DNA of 64,000 bases from Ifrita kowaldi (GCA_013398055.1 VZRS01001729.1:3973-67972); one strand, 5' to 3'. Positions 1-14,800 are shown, counted from the first letter of the stretch. Translations and numbers: made by a program. Notes: generated by a model from the letters alone, not told the origin.

Positions 1-32
1 GCAGGAGCCCCATCTGGGAGTCACCCGTCTAT

Positions 33-560
33 TTACTTTCGAGGTAGCAATAATTTATTGCTCAGCGTTAATTCTAAGCCATGGGTCCGGCGGGGCGGCA
101 CACCCGAAAAGCGGCCCGGGACCCTTCGNCGCGGCTCCAGCACATCCCCGCTGCCCGGAGCACCCCGGCCGGGCCCCGCGGTGCCGAAGGTGGCCCCACC
201 CTCCCGCAGCCGCCCTCTTGGGCCCCGAGGGTCTCTTCCGTACCGGTGAGGGGACACAAAACTGGCCCAAGGAAGGTACGGGGAGCAGTGAGACACTGCC
301 TCTACAGCCACACCAACCTTCCCCTGGCAGGATGACTGGTTTGTTTCAAAGTTCTTCCACACGTAGTCTGAGACAGATACATCCAAAATGTCATGATTTT
401 TCTGCCAGTCTTTTCCTATGTGAAAAGGCAGGATATACATAGTATACTGTTTAACTACAAGCAGTAAAGTGCAGAGCCCACAAAAGAGCGTAGAGCTGCG
501 GATGTCGAGCTGTCCACTCTTCTTCAGGTGGGAGTCAATTGCTTTGTGGTTGGCAGATTC
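33..560 (-). other. Unidentified minus-strand reading frame, possible exon
   Basis: An open frame runs on the minus strand from about 611 to a TAA at 33-35. At 561-590 the minus strand reads as a pyrimidine-rich tract ending in CAG, a good splice acceptor, and only one of the three frames stays open after it. The frame from 560 begins ESANHKAIDSHLKKSGQLD. It then has a hydrophobic stretch (LFCGLCTLLLVV) and becomes Gly/Pro/Arg-rich as it enters the GC-rich patch at 80-250. Codon choice in the first 100 codons looks coding-like to the eye. I do not recognise the product. It lies beyond the CIR1 3' end and could be an exon of an unrelated gene, a lncRNA or a decayed retrocopy. An AATAAA on the same strand lies at 54-59. 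Confidence 0.22.
80..250. promoter_or_regulatory. GC-rich, CpG-containing patch
   Basis: This stretch is strongly GC- and CpG-rich, unlike the AT-rich surroundings, and carries one ambiguous base at 129. A plus-strand donor-like sequence, CCG then GTGAGG, sits near 245. It could be a small CpG island or the first exon of a plus-strand transcript. No product is recognised. Confidence 0.3.
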
Positions 561-611
561 CTGAGCCAAACACAAAACAACCGGAGAGACCCTTCTTTGG
601 AATGGAGGCAC

Positions 612-1279
612 CTTACAGTTATTCCTATCTTTCCTGCTCCACTTAACATGAAAATTATCTACCGGAATATGCCTTTTCCCCTATCACATTACTCTGTCCT
701 CTCTTACACAGAAGGATAATAAATCCTTCAGGAAAGGTTTTGTTTAGATTGCTAAAACAGGCATTTTGGCAGTCTCCTCCTGTTCTTTCTAAATCAGAGC
801 TTCCACACATCAATATAGGGGGGCTGACTCTACTGCAGGAGCTCTTAAACTCACAGCTACTTCAGCAAGAATCCCAGAGCAACCTAATGCAGACACACTG
901 AAAAGGTGACATCCCTTAATGGTTCACCCTTTCAAACTCTTCACATGCACTTAAACGATAAGCCAGGTCACTTTCACCACGTATTATTATACTCTGTGCA
1001 GTGCTGAAAATCTTCTGAGTGAAGTAGAAGTGGACTGGTAATAAAAGATAGTCCCATTTGTCCTGTGAGTGAGGAGGGTAAGAAAGTTGCTGGAATACTG
1101 AGCACAGCGACTCTGTTTCATGTGTCCACTAACTAACGTACTTCCATCTGCCATCCTGAAAGGGCAGAGAAGCCTTTCCTTTGCAATAAAAACCTTGTGA
1201 AGTGTTGCCTTGTGCATTTGTACTGACTCAGAACTCTGAAGAAGATGGCAATTATTACCAGTTTTAAAGAATAAGGTAT
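612..1279. other. Intergenic flank beyond the CIR1 3' end
   Basis: I see no convincing exon, RNA gene or repeat here. The sequence is ordinary AT-rich DNA between the CIR1 poly(A) signal and the unidentified frame at the left edge. Confidence 0.5.
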
Positions 1280-2107
1280 TTTATTACATAAGTTCATTTT
1301 CATATCAATGTATGCAGAAAATTACTGACAATCACTAAAACAACAAAAAGGTTCATGAAAACAAAAGGATGGCTATTTACACTAACTTACTACCACAAAC
1401 AATGAAATACCTGAAACAGTTGAGGCAGTAAATATTCCTTTCATGTCTTGAGAGATTATTGAACAATAACTTGACATTGTACTGACACATACCAACAGGG
1501 GTTCAAGATGTTTAGATAGCCCTGACCAAGCTGTACACTGCAGGAGGCCAAAAAATGTTGGCTATACACTGATGTCAACTATGTCTCTCTGTTGTTTTAA
1601 CTCATGAAATTGATCTCTTACAGGGAACTTTAGGAAAAATGTTTCAGTATGAAAAAAACAAAACCCTCTACAAGACAATGCTTTGATATCTGAAGCAGTA
1701 ATCTTATCCAGAACTATCTCAAATGTTTGTTAGCATTCAGCATATCCCAGGCTTCTTCCTCTGCTCCCCCTCACAGTTGCATCTAAACAGAAATCATCAT
1801 GGATGAAACCAAGAGTATTACATACTGCTTTTAAATATTTTAAAATCCTAAAATCAGGTCTATGAACTACTGCATGTATACAAGAGGTATTTGCCAATAA
1901 GCATATTTAGACAGTAAAAAAATACCTTAATGTTTATATCTAATTTACAAATATTCCAACATGATAGAACTGAAGCTGTTGGGTTTATGTAGGAAATATG
2001 CTAGTTACAGAGGTTGGAAAATGAACAGCAGTATATAATTGAGCCCTTGTTAAAGGTATTCATCAAAACCCAGAGAAATTCTTGTTTGCACCTGTCCTCT
2101 ACGCTAT
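1265..2107 (-). other. CIR1: CIR1 3' UTR (inferred)
   Basis: The region follows the CIR1 stop codon. The first AATAAA on the minus strand is at 1280-1285, so the 3' UTR would be about 0.83 kb with cleavage some 10-25 nt further on. The end is inferred from this hexamer alone. Confidence 0.5.
1280..1285 (-). terminator. CIR1: Poly(A) signal AATAAA of CIR1
   Basis: Canonical AATAAA on the minus strand, the first one I find downstream of the CIR1 stop codon. Assignment is positional. Confidence 0.5.
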
Positions 2108-2831
2108 CTATTTTTTTTTCCTTTCTCTGCTTCTGCTTCTACTGCGTCTGCTCCTTTCTCTGTGTTCCACTTTACTGCACTTGTCCCCATAGCCTTCTCT
2201 ACATTTTTTCTTCTCTCTGTGTACATCTGTGCTGGGGCTTCTGGTTTCATTTTTCCTGTGCCGCTCTTCGCCAGGGCTTTGACTTGGACTTCTTCTTATG
2301 TGCCTTTGCCTGGAACTGCTGTGATTTGAGCACGGGCTTCTCCTGCTCCTTTCATTCATGTTTTGGCTTCTACTATCCTTCTCCTTTCTTTCAGTCTCTC
2401 TCGTGTTGGTGCTATGGGATCTGCCTGTGGACTTTCTTTCCCCCTCACAGGAGTTCCATTTGTTGTTCTCTGCAGAACTATCTCGCTTTAAAAGCTTGTA
2501 CTTCTCCCTGTCTTTGTCCTTGTTACCGTGACTACTGGAGAGATCTTCATAAAGTTTTTCCTTCCGCATTTTTGCCTTTCCTTCTGAATCGCTGCTGCTG
2601 CTAGCCTCTGAAAACTTGTCTTTTTTTCTTTTCTTAGAATCCATCTTCTTTTGTGCTGCTTTATCTCTGCTGTCAGTCTCGCTGTCACTGCTGCTTACTG
2701 AAGTCTCACTGGAGGATGAGGAAGAGGATCTCATCTTATGTTTCTTGTGTTTACTTTTGCTTTTTTTCTTTTGCTGCTTTTTCTTCTTTCTATCTTTCTT
2801 TTTCTTTTTCTTCTCTAGATGATCCAACTTC
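2108..2831 (-). CDS. CIR1: CIR1 coding exon 10 (terminal, SR/Lys-rich)
   Basis: Encodes residues 224-464. It opens with [19 protein letters not shown], then poly-Ser and acidic-Ser blocks, and ends in [11 protein letters not shown] before TAG. The Lys/Ser-rich domain diverges most from human and is about 14 residues longer overall. Low-complexity codons give long spurious open frames on the other strand. Confidence 0.95.
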
Positions 2832-5800
2832 CTTTTATTTTCAAAATAAAGGAGTGGCACAATCAGACATGTTAAGATACACTAGATTACAGAGTTAAGA
2901 TACACTAGGTTACAAAGTCATTGTCTTTTAAAGTTCACTACTTCTGATGACCTACACAGTAAATATATTCATTTCCATAAAAATACATTGAATTATTTTC
3001 CTTTCTCAGCAAAGTTTCATTTTAAAACTTCTAACCTGACATTACCCATAGTATGTAATCCACAGCGCTCCCTCAAAACAGGAGTAATATGATTTTTTAA
3101 TTCTTTAATTTTAAAAAAGATAAGTAAGTGATGTCAATTTGGGCCTTGTACCTAGGAATAAATACATTCAGTAGTGCTTTTTTCCCCTTGTCAGACTGCT
3201 CTGGAGACTTTAGAAAATCACTGCTGCTTTTGTTTGTGCATTTAAAAAAATATTTTGAAAATTAAAAAATGCAATCAGTATTCATTTTCTATTAACGATG
3301 AAAACTGATACTAAAACATTAATCTTCGAGTTCTTTATGCAAATAATACAGATGTTCCCAGTAACCTCTTTTTTCACAACTAGATACTTACATTTGCTAT
3401 CTGTAAATATACAATATTCCACCATGCACATGCATTCACTGCTGTTTTACTACTTTCAAATAGTTTTTATTTTGCTTTCTTATTTATGCTCAGAAAAACA
3501 GACTGAATAGTGCAACTGTTTCCAGTGTATTAAAAAAAATCCCTTCAGACTAGTAAAGCTTAAAGGACCCAAATATTTACTAAACTTCAACTTCTAAAAT
3601 ATAAAAGATTATAAAAATTTCGATGTGTTGGGCCGGCAGAAGTTCAAACAAAAATAACATTTGAAATTACTCTAACTACATACACATTCCTTACTTAAAA
3701 GGAACATAAAATATGCCAACTATTTTCAGAGAATTATTTACTACATATGTGAATACCATATGTACCTACCTACTCATGTACCTGCTTAGCCATTCACCTT
3801 CTCCCCCTCCTCCCACTCCCCAAATATGTGACATCTTTTAACCTAAAAGCTTGTTTTATCTGTATGCTTGTAAGGGATCTACCTCTCAGTAGTTAGTATT
3901 TTTGATTTTAAACATTTTGAGGTTATTTCAGGATAACATTGCAAATTAAGAGAGGAAAAAAACGTAAGTCACCTGGCACACAGAATCAGTTGGATAAAAG
4001 CAAAGCACAGGAACCTCATTAACTCAGACCCACAGGGAGCAGTGAGCTGCAAACCCTGGCACAAGCACAGGGTGCAGCCAGGCCAACCTTGGCCCTGGGG
4101 TGCAGGGTCAGGTTCAGTTCAGCCACAGGGAGAAGATACACTTTGTCAAGTTGTAAACCAGTAAACAAGAACACAAAATTTTTAATCACAGAAGAAGATA
4201 CTGTGAACAATGGAGTGCAGAATAATATTTTAAAATAGCAGCACAGCATCTTTAGTGAGCCAATTAGTAGCTCAGTATCTCAGTTACATTGGAAATGAGC
4301 CCCAGTCAAAGGCACCAAAACTAGATTAAAATAAGCAGATTAAAAAATCGTGCTACATAATACCATTTGTGGTCAAGTGTATGTTAAACTGAACTGATTT
4401 TCTTCTGTACTGATGGTGCTAAATGGCACTAAAGAGTTACACTGGCAATGATGGATGTAATCAGAACTACTGGTGATACCTATCCCCTCCACTAGGTACC
4501 ACACGTACCTTAGAAGTTTCTGTTTTTGTTTGGTTGACAGTGATTTTAAAAATTCAACTTCTGGATCATCATCTCCTTCACTTGTAACAAACTCCTAGAA
4601 AAATGCAGTAAGACATTAAGTTCTTATGTATAAAAATAATAACTTCATTCAGATTTCTGTTCTAAAAGTGGTGCCTCTATGTACCTTATTTTCACACAGA
4701 CTGACATATATTTGTATTACTAAGTCAGCCTAAGACACTTTGGTTAGAGCAGAATACCCACTACCAAGTGACAAACCCCGACATTCTCTCTCAGAGCTGA
4801 GTAGGTGTTTTAATGTGGGGGTTATACAACACGAGTTATTACTAACATATGAAAAAATCCCTGCTAGGGAAAGAAACATTTCTGAAATAGTTAATAAAAA
4901 TGAGCCAATTTTGGAGCCCACGATTCCCCAGGATAAGTCACTCCATTGTTATCACACTTGGATGAATAGGTTAGATGCTAGTCCTGCTCAAACTCAAAGT
5001 AATTTAAGCAAATTACTTTTCTGTCTCGGTTTAGTCATTAGGAAAATGGGTAACACATCTACTTCCCTGTTGTGTTATTAGTCTTTAAATGTGCACAAAG
5101 TCTTCTAGCAATGCAAAATACTGTAATCATATAATCTACATACAGTAACGCAATCAGCAAAGCAAAACTACTTTGAAGACCCTGAATTCCTCAAATTATG
5201 TGCATCTGGTACACTACAGTTCTCCACAGTGATGTTTTTAATTTTAGCCACACTCAGAAGACAAAAGAAGAAATAAAGATTAAAAAGCTCTTACAAAGAA
5301 ACCCCAGCACACCTAACATAAAGCAAACATACTGATACCAACATGATTCATTTAACAGTGCCCATATGCTACATTTTTCGGGGTACATAGCTTTTTAAAG
5401 GCAAAGGCGCACCCATCTGCGAAGGCATAATGAACTGTTGATTTACTGAAGATTTCAAGACCAGCTTGTAGTCATCCCCTCTTTACTAGTGGTTTGACTA
5501 TCCTGCCTATGAACAAAGGTTATTTCAAGGAGTCTATATTAATCTTTCATTTTACACTTTTATTAAAGCACCTCAATTAGTAATATACTTAGTGCAGTCT
5601 ACGTAAAGGCAATTGAACCATTTTCACTCCCAGAAATAATAACTGGAACAATAGTGAATCAAGTAAAAAAACCCCTTCAGATATAGCATTCCTGGCAGTA
5701 ATTATTTGTGCATACTGCCTCGAACTTTATCCTAAGGGTGGCACTGCATTACAAGTATGCAACAGAAGCCCTAACCACCCCTTTATGAAAAATTCAATTT

Positions 5801-8800
5801 CTAGTCACCCAGAAGAGGGATTTAATTTATTATATGTGGTTTTAAAAGACGTAATTTATGATTCACCATTCTGTATGAAACAAATCTGGAAAACTGTAAG
5901 TTTTTTGACATTTTTCTACTGGTGTAACTATTCAGCTTTCCTATGGATATGCATATTTGAAAACATTAAGTAACAATTCACAAGCAATCACATTTAGATT
6001 TATAGACATTTTCAGCTTACTGGTGAAAAGATATTACCTGTGATGGATCATTTGCGGTCAAGTTTCTCCCCAGTACATTTTGTTTCAGTGCAAACCCACT
6101 GTTTCTCATCTCCGCTATTAGCTCCGAGGGGTGCATTGATGGCCCTGTTCACAAAAATCACAGTTTGAATGTATCATTTATATCTCTCTACCTTTTTTGG
6201 ACTCCACAGTAGGAATTCAGTTGAAGCTTTGTTAAGTAAAATCACAGCTAAATCAACTCAATAATCTTCTGCTGAGCAAATAATCAGATATGATTTTCTA
6301 AAACAGCAGTCTGAAGATTCAGAATGGAAAATAATTGCATTTTTCTGTAAGTACAAGGGGATTCTCTTATGTAACTTTGTAATGTTGAAAACAATATATC
6401 AGCTAAGTCTAGTAATATATTTTTATTATAGTAAAAAAGCACAGGAGATCTAAATAAAGCACATTAAATAAGACTCAGGTGCCTCCTCCCCTTTAAAACA
6501 ATGAGAAAATGCACCTCTAATATGTCACTAATAATTTTTCATAATGACACAAATTTTTGAACTTCAATGTAAAAAGTAACATTAGAAGAATACGTATGGA
6601 ATATAAATAAACACGTGAAAAATATCCATGTCCTTACTTATTCTAGGGATCGCCAAATATACATAGCCTCTAGACTGTTATCTCCTCAGAGATTTCTGGT
6701 TTTATTAGCTCGAAAACCATGTTGTATTTTTCATTAAAATAAGTGTTTGTCACTAGGCACATGATTTCTTTCTTTGCAAGAATCTAACAAGGAGTAAAAT
6801 ATGGGATGTATTATGTATCATTCAGACTTGACTGCATAATTTACAAACCATGTAACTCACTCTTATGCTTTAATTGAATCCCTGTGATCATCATAATGTC
6901 GTGTACTTGTCTGATTAGGTACTTTTTCTTCACCCTAAATACTCACTCGTTAGGTCACTTTCAGTAAATTTCCTTCCCAGTTCCTTCACTAACACTACTG
7001 TCAATGAACTGTGTAAGGTAAATCTAAATTAAAAGGAACATAAAACAGGGCATGGAGCACATGTTTACTATTACTTCAGTAAACAACTGTAAATTTTAAG
7101 ATTCATTAGCCTTATGAAATGCATTGTCCTGCTTTGTGGTTTAAGAGTTTCTTAGTTGTGAAGACTGACAAAACTCATAGATTTTTAACACAGACAAGTA
7201 TGGAAAATAAAGTGAGATTTTTGTTATAGAAAATATATGGAAAGTAATATAGCACTTTCTCAAAAGAAGTAACATTTTTCTTACTTTTCCTGTACAATAT
7301 ATTACCTTGCAGAAACTAACAGACCTACATGTACAACAGGAAGGAATAAAACAAAACTTGGGAAATGGTTTAAGGAGCCCCTGCATTGATGACTTTCTTT
7401 TCACAAGTTCCTTATTTTGCCGGGCAAAAGAACTTTCAAAAGAGATACTTTTTAGCCTTCCCTCGAGTTTACATTTTTCTTAAGTAGGAGGTTATTTCTC
7501 ATCCCCCCTGTGCTTTACCAAAAGTGCTTTTTCTTTTTATGTGTTATAGTGTAATTGTAAACTCACAATTAATGGATGTATATAGGCTCCAGTGTCTTTA
7601 TTTTTGTATATTTCAAATTTAAAACCTTGGTCTGCTTGCTGAAATCTACTCTGTCTGGAACAGAAACCAACATCAGACAGACACCTAATGACAGAATTCA
7701 ATATCAGAAGAGGCCTTGATTTGAAAAGTCCACATAAAACAGCCATATAATTCAGTCAAAAACCCTGTATGAGGAAGTCAAATGGAGACAAAGCATAGTC
7801 ATGAAAGAAGATTTCTCTATACCAAAGAAACCAAAACACTTGACCAACTGAAGCCTAGAATACCACTATTATTCAAAGGCAGTTCCTCCCTATTATTCAA
7901 AGAGCCACTGCCTAATGAAGTAACTTAAGCAAGTTCTTAGGAATTCCCCTTCAGTGTTTCAGCATTGTACACATTGTTTCAGCATTGTACATTTTGGTGT
8001 GTATCTGATACCTAATTATTCTCATTAGTGTGATTAGACAAACAGAGGAATGCAACTTGTCCAAATCTATACAGGAGACTCGCTAAAGAATCAAGACAGA
8101 AGCCCTAACTTTGTGGTTCCCTCTGAGGACTATGGTCAGAATTGAGACCAGAGAGACATGAAGGCATACTGGCCTTCAAAAGCGCAATTCAAGATTATTT
8201 TCCAGAAACAAACCTTTGCGGCATTCTTTGTGCATAACACTGGAAAGAGGCAAGCAAAATAATTTCTTCTTTTCAAAGAAAAAGCTTGTAATGAATGCAC
8301 AACACTATTGAGTTTTGTGCATCTGTTTTCTTGTATATTGATGATGTCAGAGAAATTCATAGCTCCGCCTACAGTATCTTAGTTGCAACGCAGTATTATC
8401 ATGATAAGGACCGTTACCAAACTACTGTTATTCCTATTTTGTGGATGTACACAAGCTGCATCAAATGCACCCACAGAAACTTGAGATTAAAGTGGCTTAT
8501 GAAATAAATTATTCCTGTTTTGGTCTCCCTACAATTGTGAGGGAAACAGTAACTTATGTTCAGCCTAGCTTGTGAGGAGATGCAGGAATCTCCAAGAACC
8601 TTTATTAAGCACATTATTTTTACTGTAACTAAAGGTTTTAGAAAACACTAGGAAATGAGAATGAGAAAATAAACCAACCCCATAAATGGAAGTAGAGTCA
8701 AAACACAGTCCTGTTTCGCAACCCTTCTGTGTGCAGACCCCAGCCAGGCATGACATGGGCAGCTGTCCAGAGCTGGTTGATTATGGAAGACATTTCCTTG

Positions 8801-11800
8801 CAGTATGGCAGCCTTGCAGTTTGAAAAACATTAACATTTCTGAGAGGATGAAACAGATGAACCTGCTCACACTTTTTTTTCAACAACTGATGCCACTAAG
8901 CTTCTCAGAAGTTCCACTGCCCAATGACAGCAAGAGAGCTGTAGGGACACAGTAGGGAGGAAACAATCTCTGCCCTGGGAAGTGTAAAGAGACTGTTTTC
9001 TACCTGGTTACAAGTCCAGGCTGATAAGTTCAATTAAGACGTCATATCTGACAATAGCTGCACAGCTTAACTTTAAACCTCTATTACTATTTACTTTCTG
9101 CAACAGAACAAGAATCAAGAAAATGTTTATTCTCGTAACTCATTTGCTTGGAATCAAAGGAAACAAATGCTTGGTGACTTTGTTCTCCCATCCATACCTC
9201 AACAGACTGCTTTTCAATTATATTTTAATGATGTTGATAAGCAAATCTGATTTTCTTTGAAATATCAGTGACAGGTTGAGGTCTCTCAGGATTCCTGAGC
9301 ACAGCTATTTTATGTGACAGCATTGAGGCTTGCAATATACTTCCTTTTGAGATGCTTCTTCATAGAGTATTAAAAGATGCCTAAATCTGTGAGTCAACAA
9401 TCACATTCCCATTTCCACACTATAAAATTAAATTGGGGATTTCTCCTGGCTAATGTAAATGAGAGAGACAAAAACTGTAAAAGAAACCCTAAAAACTGAA
9501 CATCACTTAACAGAGATTTGAAAAAAGCAACTTCTCAGAAGTGTCTTTGGCTTCCCTATTCCCTATTCAAGTTAAAGCTTAAACCTTGATGCCACCAGGT
9601 TGCCTGGTAACCCAAAGTGGTAAATCTTCTCAGCCTGCCTTTGGCTTATGACCACACTTGTGTTTTCACCCTCCAAGATTGTCAGACAAAGCAGTACGAG
9701 GTATACCTGGCAGCCCTATGCTCCAGCTGAGTCATCAACTCAGCTGTTGGTAAAACAGACGGTAAGACTGAGCTGAGAGGCTCTCAGTTGGCTAAAATCT
9801 TTGGCTATGATGATGGCTTATTATTCTTGAACAGCAGCCATCAACTTGCAAAGGGTCACTCCTACATCAGGCATAAAAATCTTTTACATGCTATGAAAAT
9901 CAATCTCCTCATATACACATTCCTTACAGACTTGTGAGACTGCCTGTGAAGGAGCTACCTCTGTGACCTCATGCAGGTGAAAACATCTAGAGATATTATA
10001 CCATGAGCTGGCAGAACTTTAGATATAGGAATCCTGTAAAAAATAGCTGATTGCTACAACTTCTGACAACTAGTCTCTCAGCATTCTTTCATCAGCAAAC
10101 TAAAAATAAGTTCAAAGTTACAATGTTTCATCATCTGTTTCTTATTCTTCCTGAAACAAGTCAAATATAGTACCTTGCTATGTTTGAATATGACTGTCAA
10201 GGTTATTTTCTGAATTTTGCATTTTGATAGGAAAAAAAAAAAAAATTTAAACTTTCCCAGACACCACTTGGCTAAAACTAAAACATTGATCTACTTTAAA
10301 ACTAATTCATAGTCTTGGAAAAGCTTTTTGCCATATAGTGTAATTAACTGCTTGTAAATATGACATTTATTTTTATGCATTAAGACAACTGACAACTTCT
10401 TACATTTTCTATAGTTACAGGTACTTAAAATTATATTAAGTGCTTGCACAAAAACGTCTCCATAGTTAAAGACCCACCAAAGGATTTTTAATTTTTTTTG
10501 GTGGCTATTATAATTCTCAAGAAACAGTATTGTCAAGCAAAGAGGTTACAGTTTCTTCCTGCTTCTCACTTTCCACAGAAGTTCTTGCAGCATTCATTCT
10601 CTCTGTTATCTTCTGTCTAAGATACTATTTAAGGATACAATTCAGACAGCTCAGTTGACTCAAAGAGTTGGGGCACAAAATCTACAAACTCAAAACATGC
10701 AATGAAGTGTGAAAAGGATTTGAGTCTTCACAAAGCACTACCCAAGTACAACCTTAGCCTAGCAGCTGTTGGTGCATCTTTACAATACTTGTACAATTAA
10801 TTAAACACAAGATATGTAAATAGATTTTTCTTAGGCATGTATGACATAATTACAATGGATTGCAGAAGAATATAATATTAGGATTTCTATAACATACTGT
10901 ATATTTGCTTTTTTAGAACAAAGAGCACTCCAATTTCTCATAATACAACTGAGATGAATTTAACAGAATCAGTTCTGCTTCTGTTAAGCAATCAGGAGGG
11001 GAATACAGTTCTGGATTTCAATTACTTAAGTGCCTACCTAACAGCAAACTCTCCTACCCTGCATTACTGCCTCACTCCTGTCCCAGAAACCAGAGAAACC
11101 TATAGATGTAATTAATATTCTATTCTGTCTGTACTTCTCTTGAAGCAACAAATGCAGAGTGCATGTAGCACCGTGTTGTTGCCAGAATGTTTCATCTAGG
11201 AGGCATGGGCACCCTTGGGAGAGCAATGCCAGCTGTAACACACCATCTAGCAGGCCTCCATTAGAATGTGCAAAGCACATTTTTCAAATTACTCAATATG
11301 AGGGAACAGTATGCTAAAACATCTTTTCATAACAACTGTGATTAAATACCACTTTTTCTGCAACAGCTTCAGTAGCAGTGAGGACAGACCATAATGTTAT
11401 GTTTGCCAGTATCAACAAGAACAGCAGTTTTACTTCTACCTACTCATGATGCACAGTCTTGACAGTATTTGCCCAATTTACCGATAAAAGCTTTCACTAC
11501 TGTCACCAGTGTAGATAAGCAAATTGAATTATTCTACACAATCAATCAAGTTTTAAATTATTTTTATTGTGGAATATAAATGGAAAGCAAAGATATAAGA
11601 AACAATAATACTGTAAAAATTATTGCCATCTGTGGCAGGGGAAATTACAGTAGCCAGGTGTACTTACATTGTGGCTGCAGTTACAGAACTATGATATTTA
11701 AGGCTGTATGTATGTTTTGTTTTGTATTCTATGTATTGGTATGAAATTAAATAGAGTAGACTATTTAAAAGTTACTGGAAAAGGCAGTAGATTCTTCATG

Positions 11801-14800
11801 GTGTCATTTTAATTGCAACTATTTACCCTTATTTTAACTAATGCTCATTTTGTGTATCATCAAAACAGGGTATTCAGAATATGGCTTTTAGAATAGGCTT
11901 TTCTCCCTTTCTGAGAATGTGTTCTGGCATGGAATATCTTTTAATTTACAAATGTGATAATTTTAGCTAAAAACATCACCATCATCACACCATCACACTT
12001 CTCCTGACTTGGTAAGAGAGAGTAATTTACATGAATAAATGTAAACATAGCACACTTGTGTATCTGCTATGAATTTGCCAGTATATGTGAGGATCAGTAT
12101 ACTCCATGCTGCCATGCCTAAAACTTAATTTATGAATCAAGGACAAGATACTCTCAAGGCTTCTCCTTTATTGCTACACATATTTTGTTAACGAAATAGG
12201 CCTAAAGCACGTTGTGTTCACCCTTCTGTATATGCATCTTGGACCACACGAGGCCCTAACTCCTCCAAACTGAAATTTATTTGGTTTTCTACATAACACT
12301 GGTACTAGAGCCATGCTTTGCTATGGAAAAGTATATAAATAAATACTTAGGGAGTACAAAAACACCTCTTTTGAATTAACTAGGCTTTAGAAAACATTCT
12401 GCTGGTAGATTTCAGTCTAGCACGCAAGGACATGAAGGATAAATATACTCTGAATTCAGAATGCAGCCTTTTCTGGGTGGTAGCAAAGACATAACATATG
12501 ATAGAATGCTTTTCAGGTTTTGCTTTAAAAGAGAAACTAACTTTAAAATAAGAATAGACAGTTTTGTCAATACATCCATATACTTTCTTGTTTTGTCCAT
12601 CAAGTTTTCTATGGGTTTTGTTAATATGGCTTAAAAGGAAATTGAGCAAAAATGGAAAAAAATTACAGACTGAGCTTAATCAACACTCCATAGTCTGTGA
12701 ACTTTGACAGAGATGAGAGTAGACACTTATTTTATCTAAAGGACAAAGAACTATTATCAAAATTATGTGATCATGACACACAGTAAAATTATGCTGCCTC
12801 CACTAATTCAGAATCAATCATCTTTTACTGATAATTTTTCCATCTATTTCAGAGATGAGTGCATTCAGACCATATTTACACTTCAAAGCAACTGCTGCAG
12901 TTGGCATTGAGAGAAATCAATGACTAAAACCTCTGGCTTTTAATTAGCTCTTTTTCAGAGGGCCTGCAGTTTAACTGTATTTAACACTTTACCACAGAAT
13001 TTCAGTGTAATTTGCCATGCTTTTGTGATACGGTATTTCAGAGAAACCTGAGTTTCCTTTTTCCTTTTTTGGAGTAGTAAAAACCATTTAACATTATCAA
13101 ACTCCTATTGGAATCCATATTTATTGCTTAAATGCTAAGCACAAGATTTCTAATAAAATCTGCATTTTATGCATTCACACCAAATACCAAGGCTTCTGAA
13201 ACATAAATGGAGGATTATTCTAAAATGTGACAGTTCTTAAAGTATGTGAAGATTTAGTTAAGGTTCCTACTGTTCACAATCAAAGGTCTCAGCTGCAGAT
13301 CATAAAGGAAGGTTTCACACACAGTATGTTTCTACAGATGACCATTTATACAAATATTCACAGTTAACATATTCAAATACCTTTTCTTTGTTATTACAGA
13401 TGCAAGAGAACATTTTAAAAAATTTCTGCATTGCCAATACAATGCAGTCTTTTCTCTGCTGGGAAACAAGGTACCGTATTTGTCACTCGAAAACTGCAGT
13501 GAGATACAGACATAATGTAACATAAACACAGACTGCATTTTTTGCCATCTCCATGTGACGGATAATCTCAATGATTACCCTGGAAAGGTATTTCACCTAC
13601 AAGCTAAAGATCAGTGGAACACACTAAATCATAGACAGATGGAAACAACACCCACAGTTAGTTTAGGGGCACTCAGGCAATGAAAAGAGAGGGTGCAAAC
13701 CCCAGAACTGGCTAATGAGCCTTTAGAAAGCTGCACTGCACAGCCGTACCCAGAGTGGCTTTATCTTGGTAGACCATAGGACACTAGATACACAGACATG
13801 TGGCTCCATTAGACTTTTACCTTCATTTGCCTGAATTTTCCACAACATGCAAAGCACTTTACAGCACTTTCTCCTTAGTAATTCCACAGCATGGATCACA
13901 TATGGAGCCAGTTCACTGTAAGACATTCAAAGTAGTCCACAGCAGAGAAGGATGCCCAGCACCTCCCAGGCTTAGCTTTCACAGGCCAAGAGTGCAAGGA
14001 CATCTTTTAACCTTACCATCCCCCTTCTAACTATGCTATTCATACAATTTGAGACACCAGTCTCCCTTCCTAAGATAGTAATACCTTTCTTCATAAGAAA
14101 GTAATAGATCCATAGTGTGTTCTTTGTTCTAAAACCATATAATAAAAGTTGTAAGCATTCAAGCTTTCACAGCTTTTTAGTAATCCCTTCCCCCATCTGC
14201 CCAAACCACCATTGAACAGGATAGATTGTTTGCAGAGAAGGAGGGAAAGGGAAAAAACAAAAAAGTATTCAGTTTGTCCTAACTTCACCTGACCAAGAAA
14301 GTCACAGGCAATTTTGATGTGAAATAACAGCATTATTTCAAAACATTTTGCACAGGACACTTAATGATCTCTGTTCCAATCAAGTCAATGTCTTTTCAGG
14401 ATTAACAAATAAACCTTGCAAACCCCAACAGATGCTGCTGGTTAATGATAAAAAAGGATTGTAAAAACAGGCAAACTTTGAGATGCTAGTGAGCTGGGTT
14501 TTTTTGCTGGTATGCACTCTGTATTTTATACCTGCATATATACACACAGGCATGTTAAGTCAGAAGCACAACCAATATTTTCATCTTGTCTGAACTTTGA
14601 AAGTTAGGATTTTATCAGTAAAACACCCTGTAAATCAGTTTAGCCCAAAGAAGCATTTTGATTGCCTAATTTACCTTTGTAAAGTGAAGTAAATCTTCTA
14701 AGTTGGTCTCCATAAGCCTCACAGCTGGAACATTCTAACACTACTTTGCAGTTTCCAGTGATCAAAGTAAGTTACTTTATATCTAAAACTAAGAATTTCA

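Noticed and set aside
2014..2604. 196-codon plus-strand frame
   Set aside because: It is the antisense shadow of the Lys/Ser-rich CIR1 terminal exon.
4740..5081. 113-codon plus-strand frame
   Set aside because: It overlaps a MIR-like relic in CIR1 intron 8 and has no splice context.
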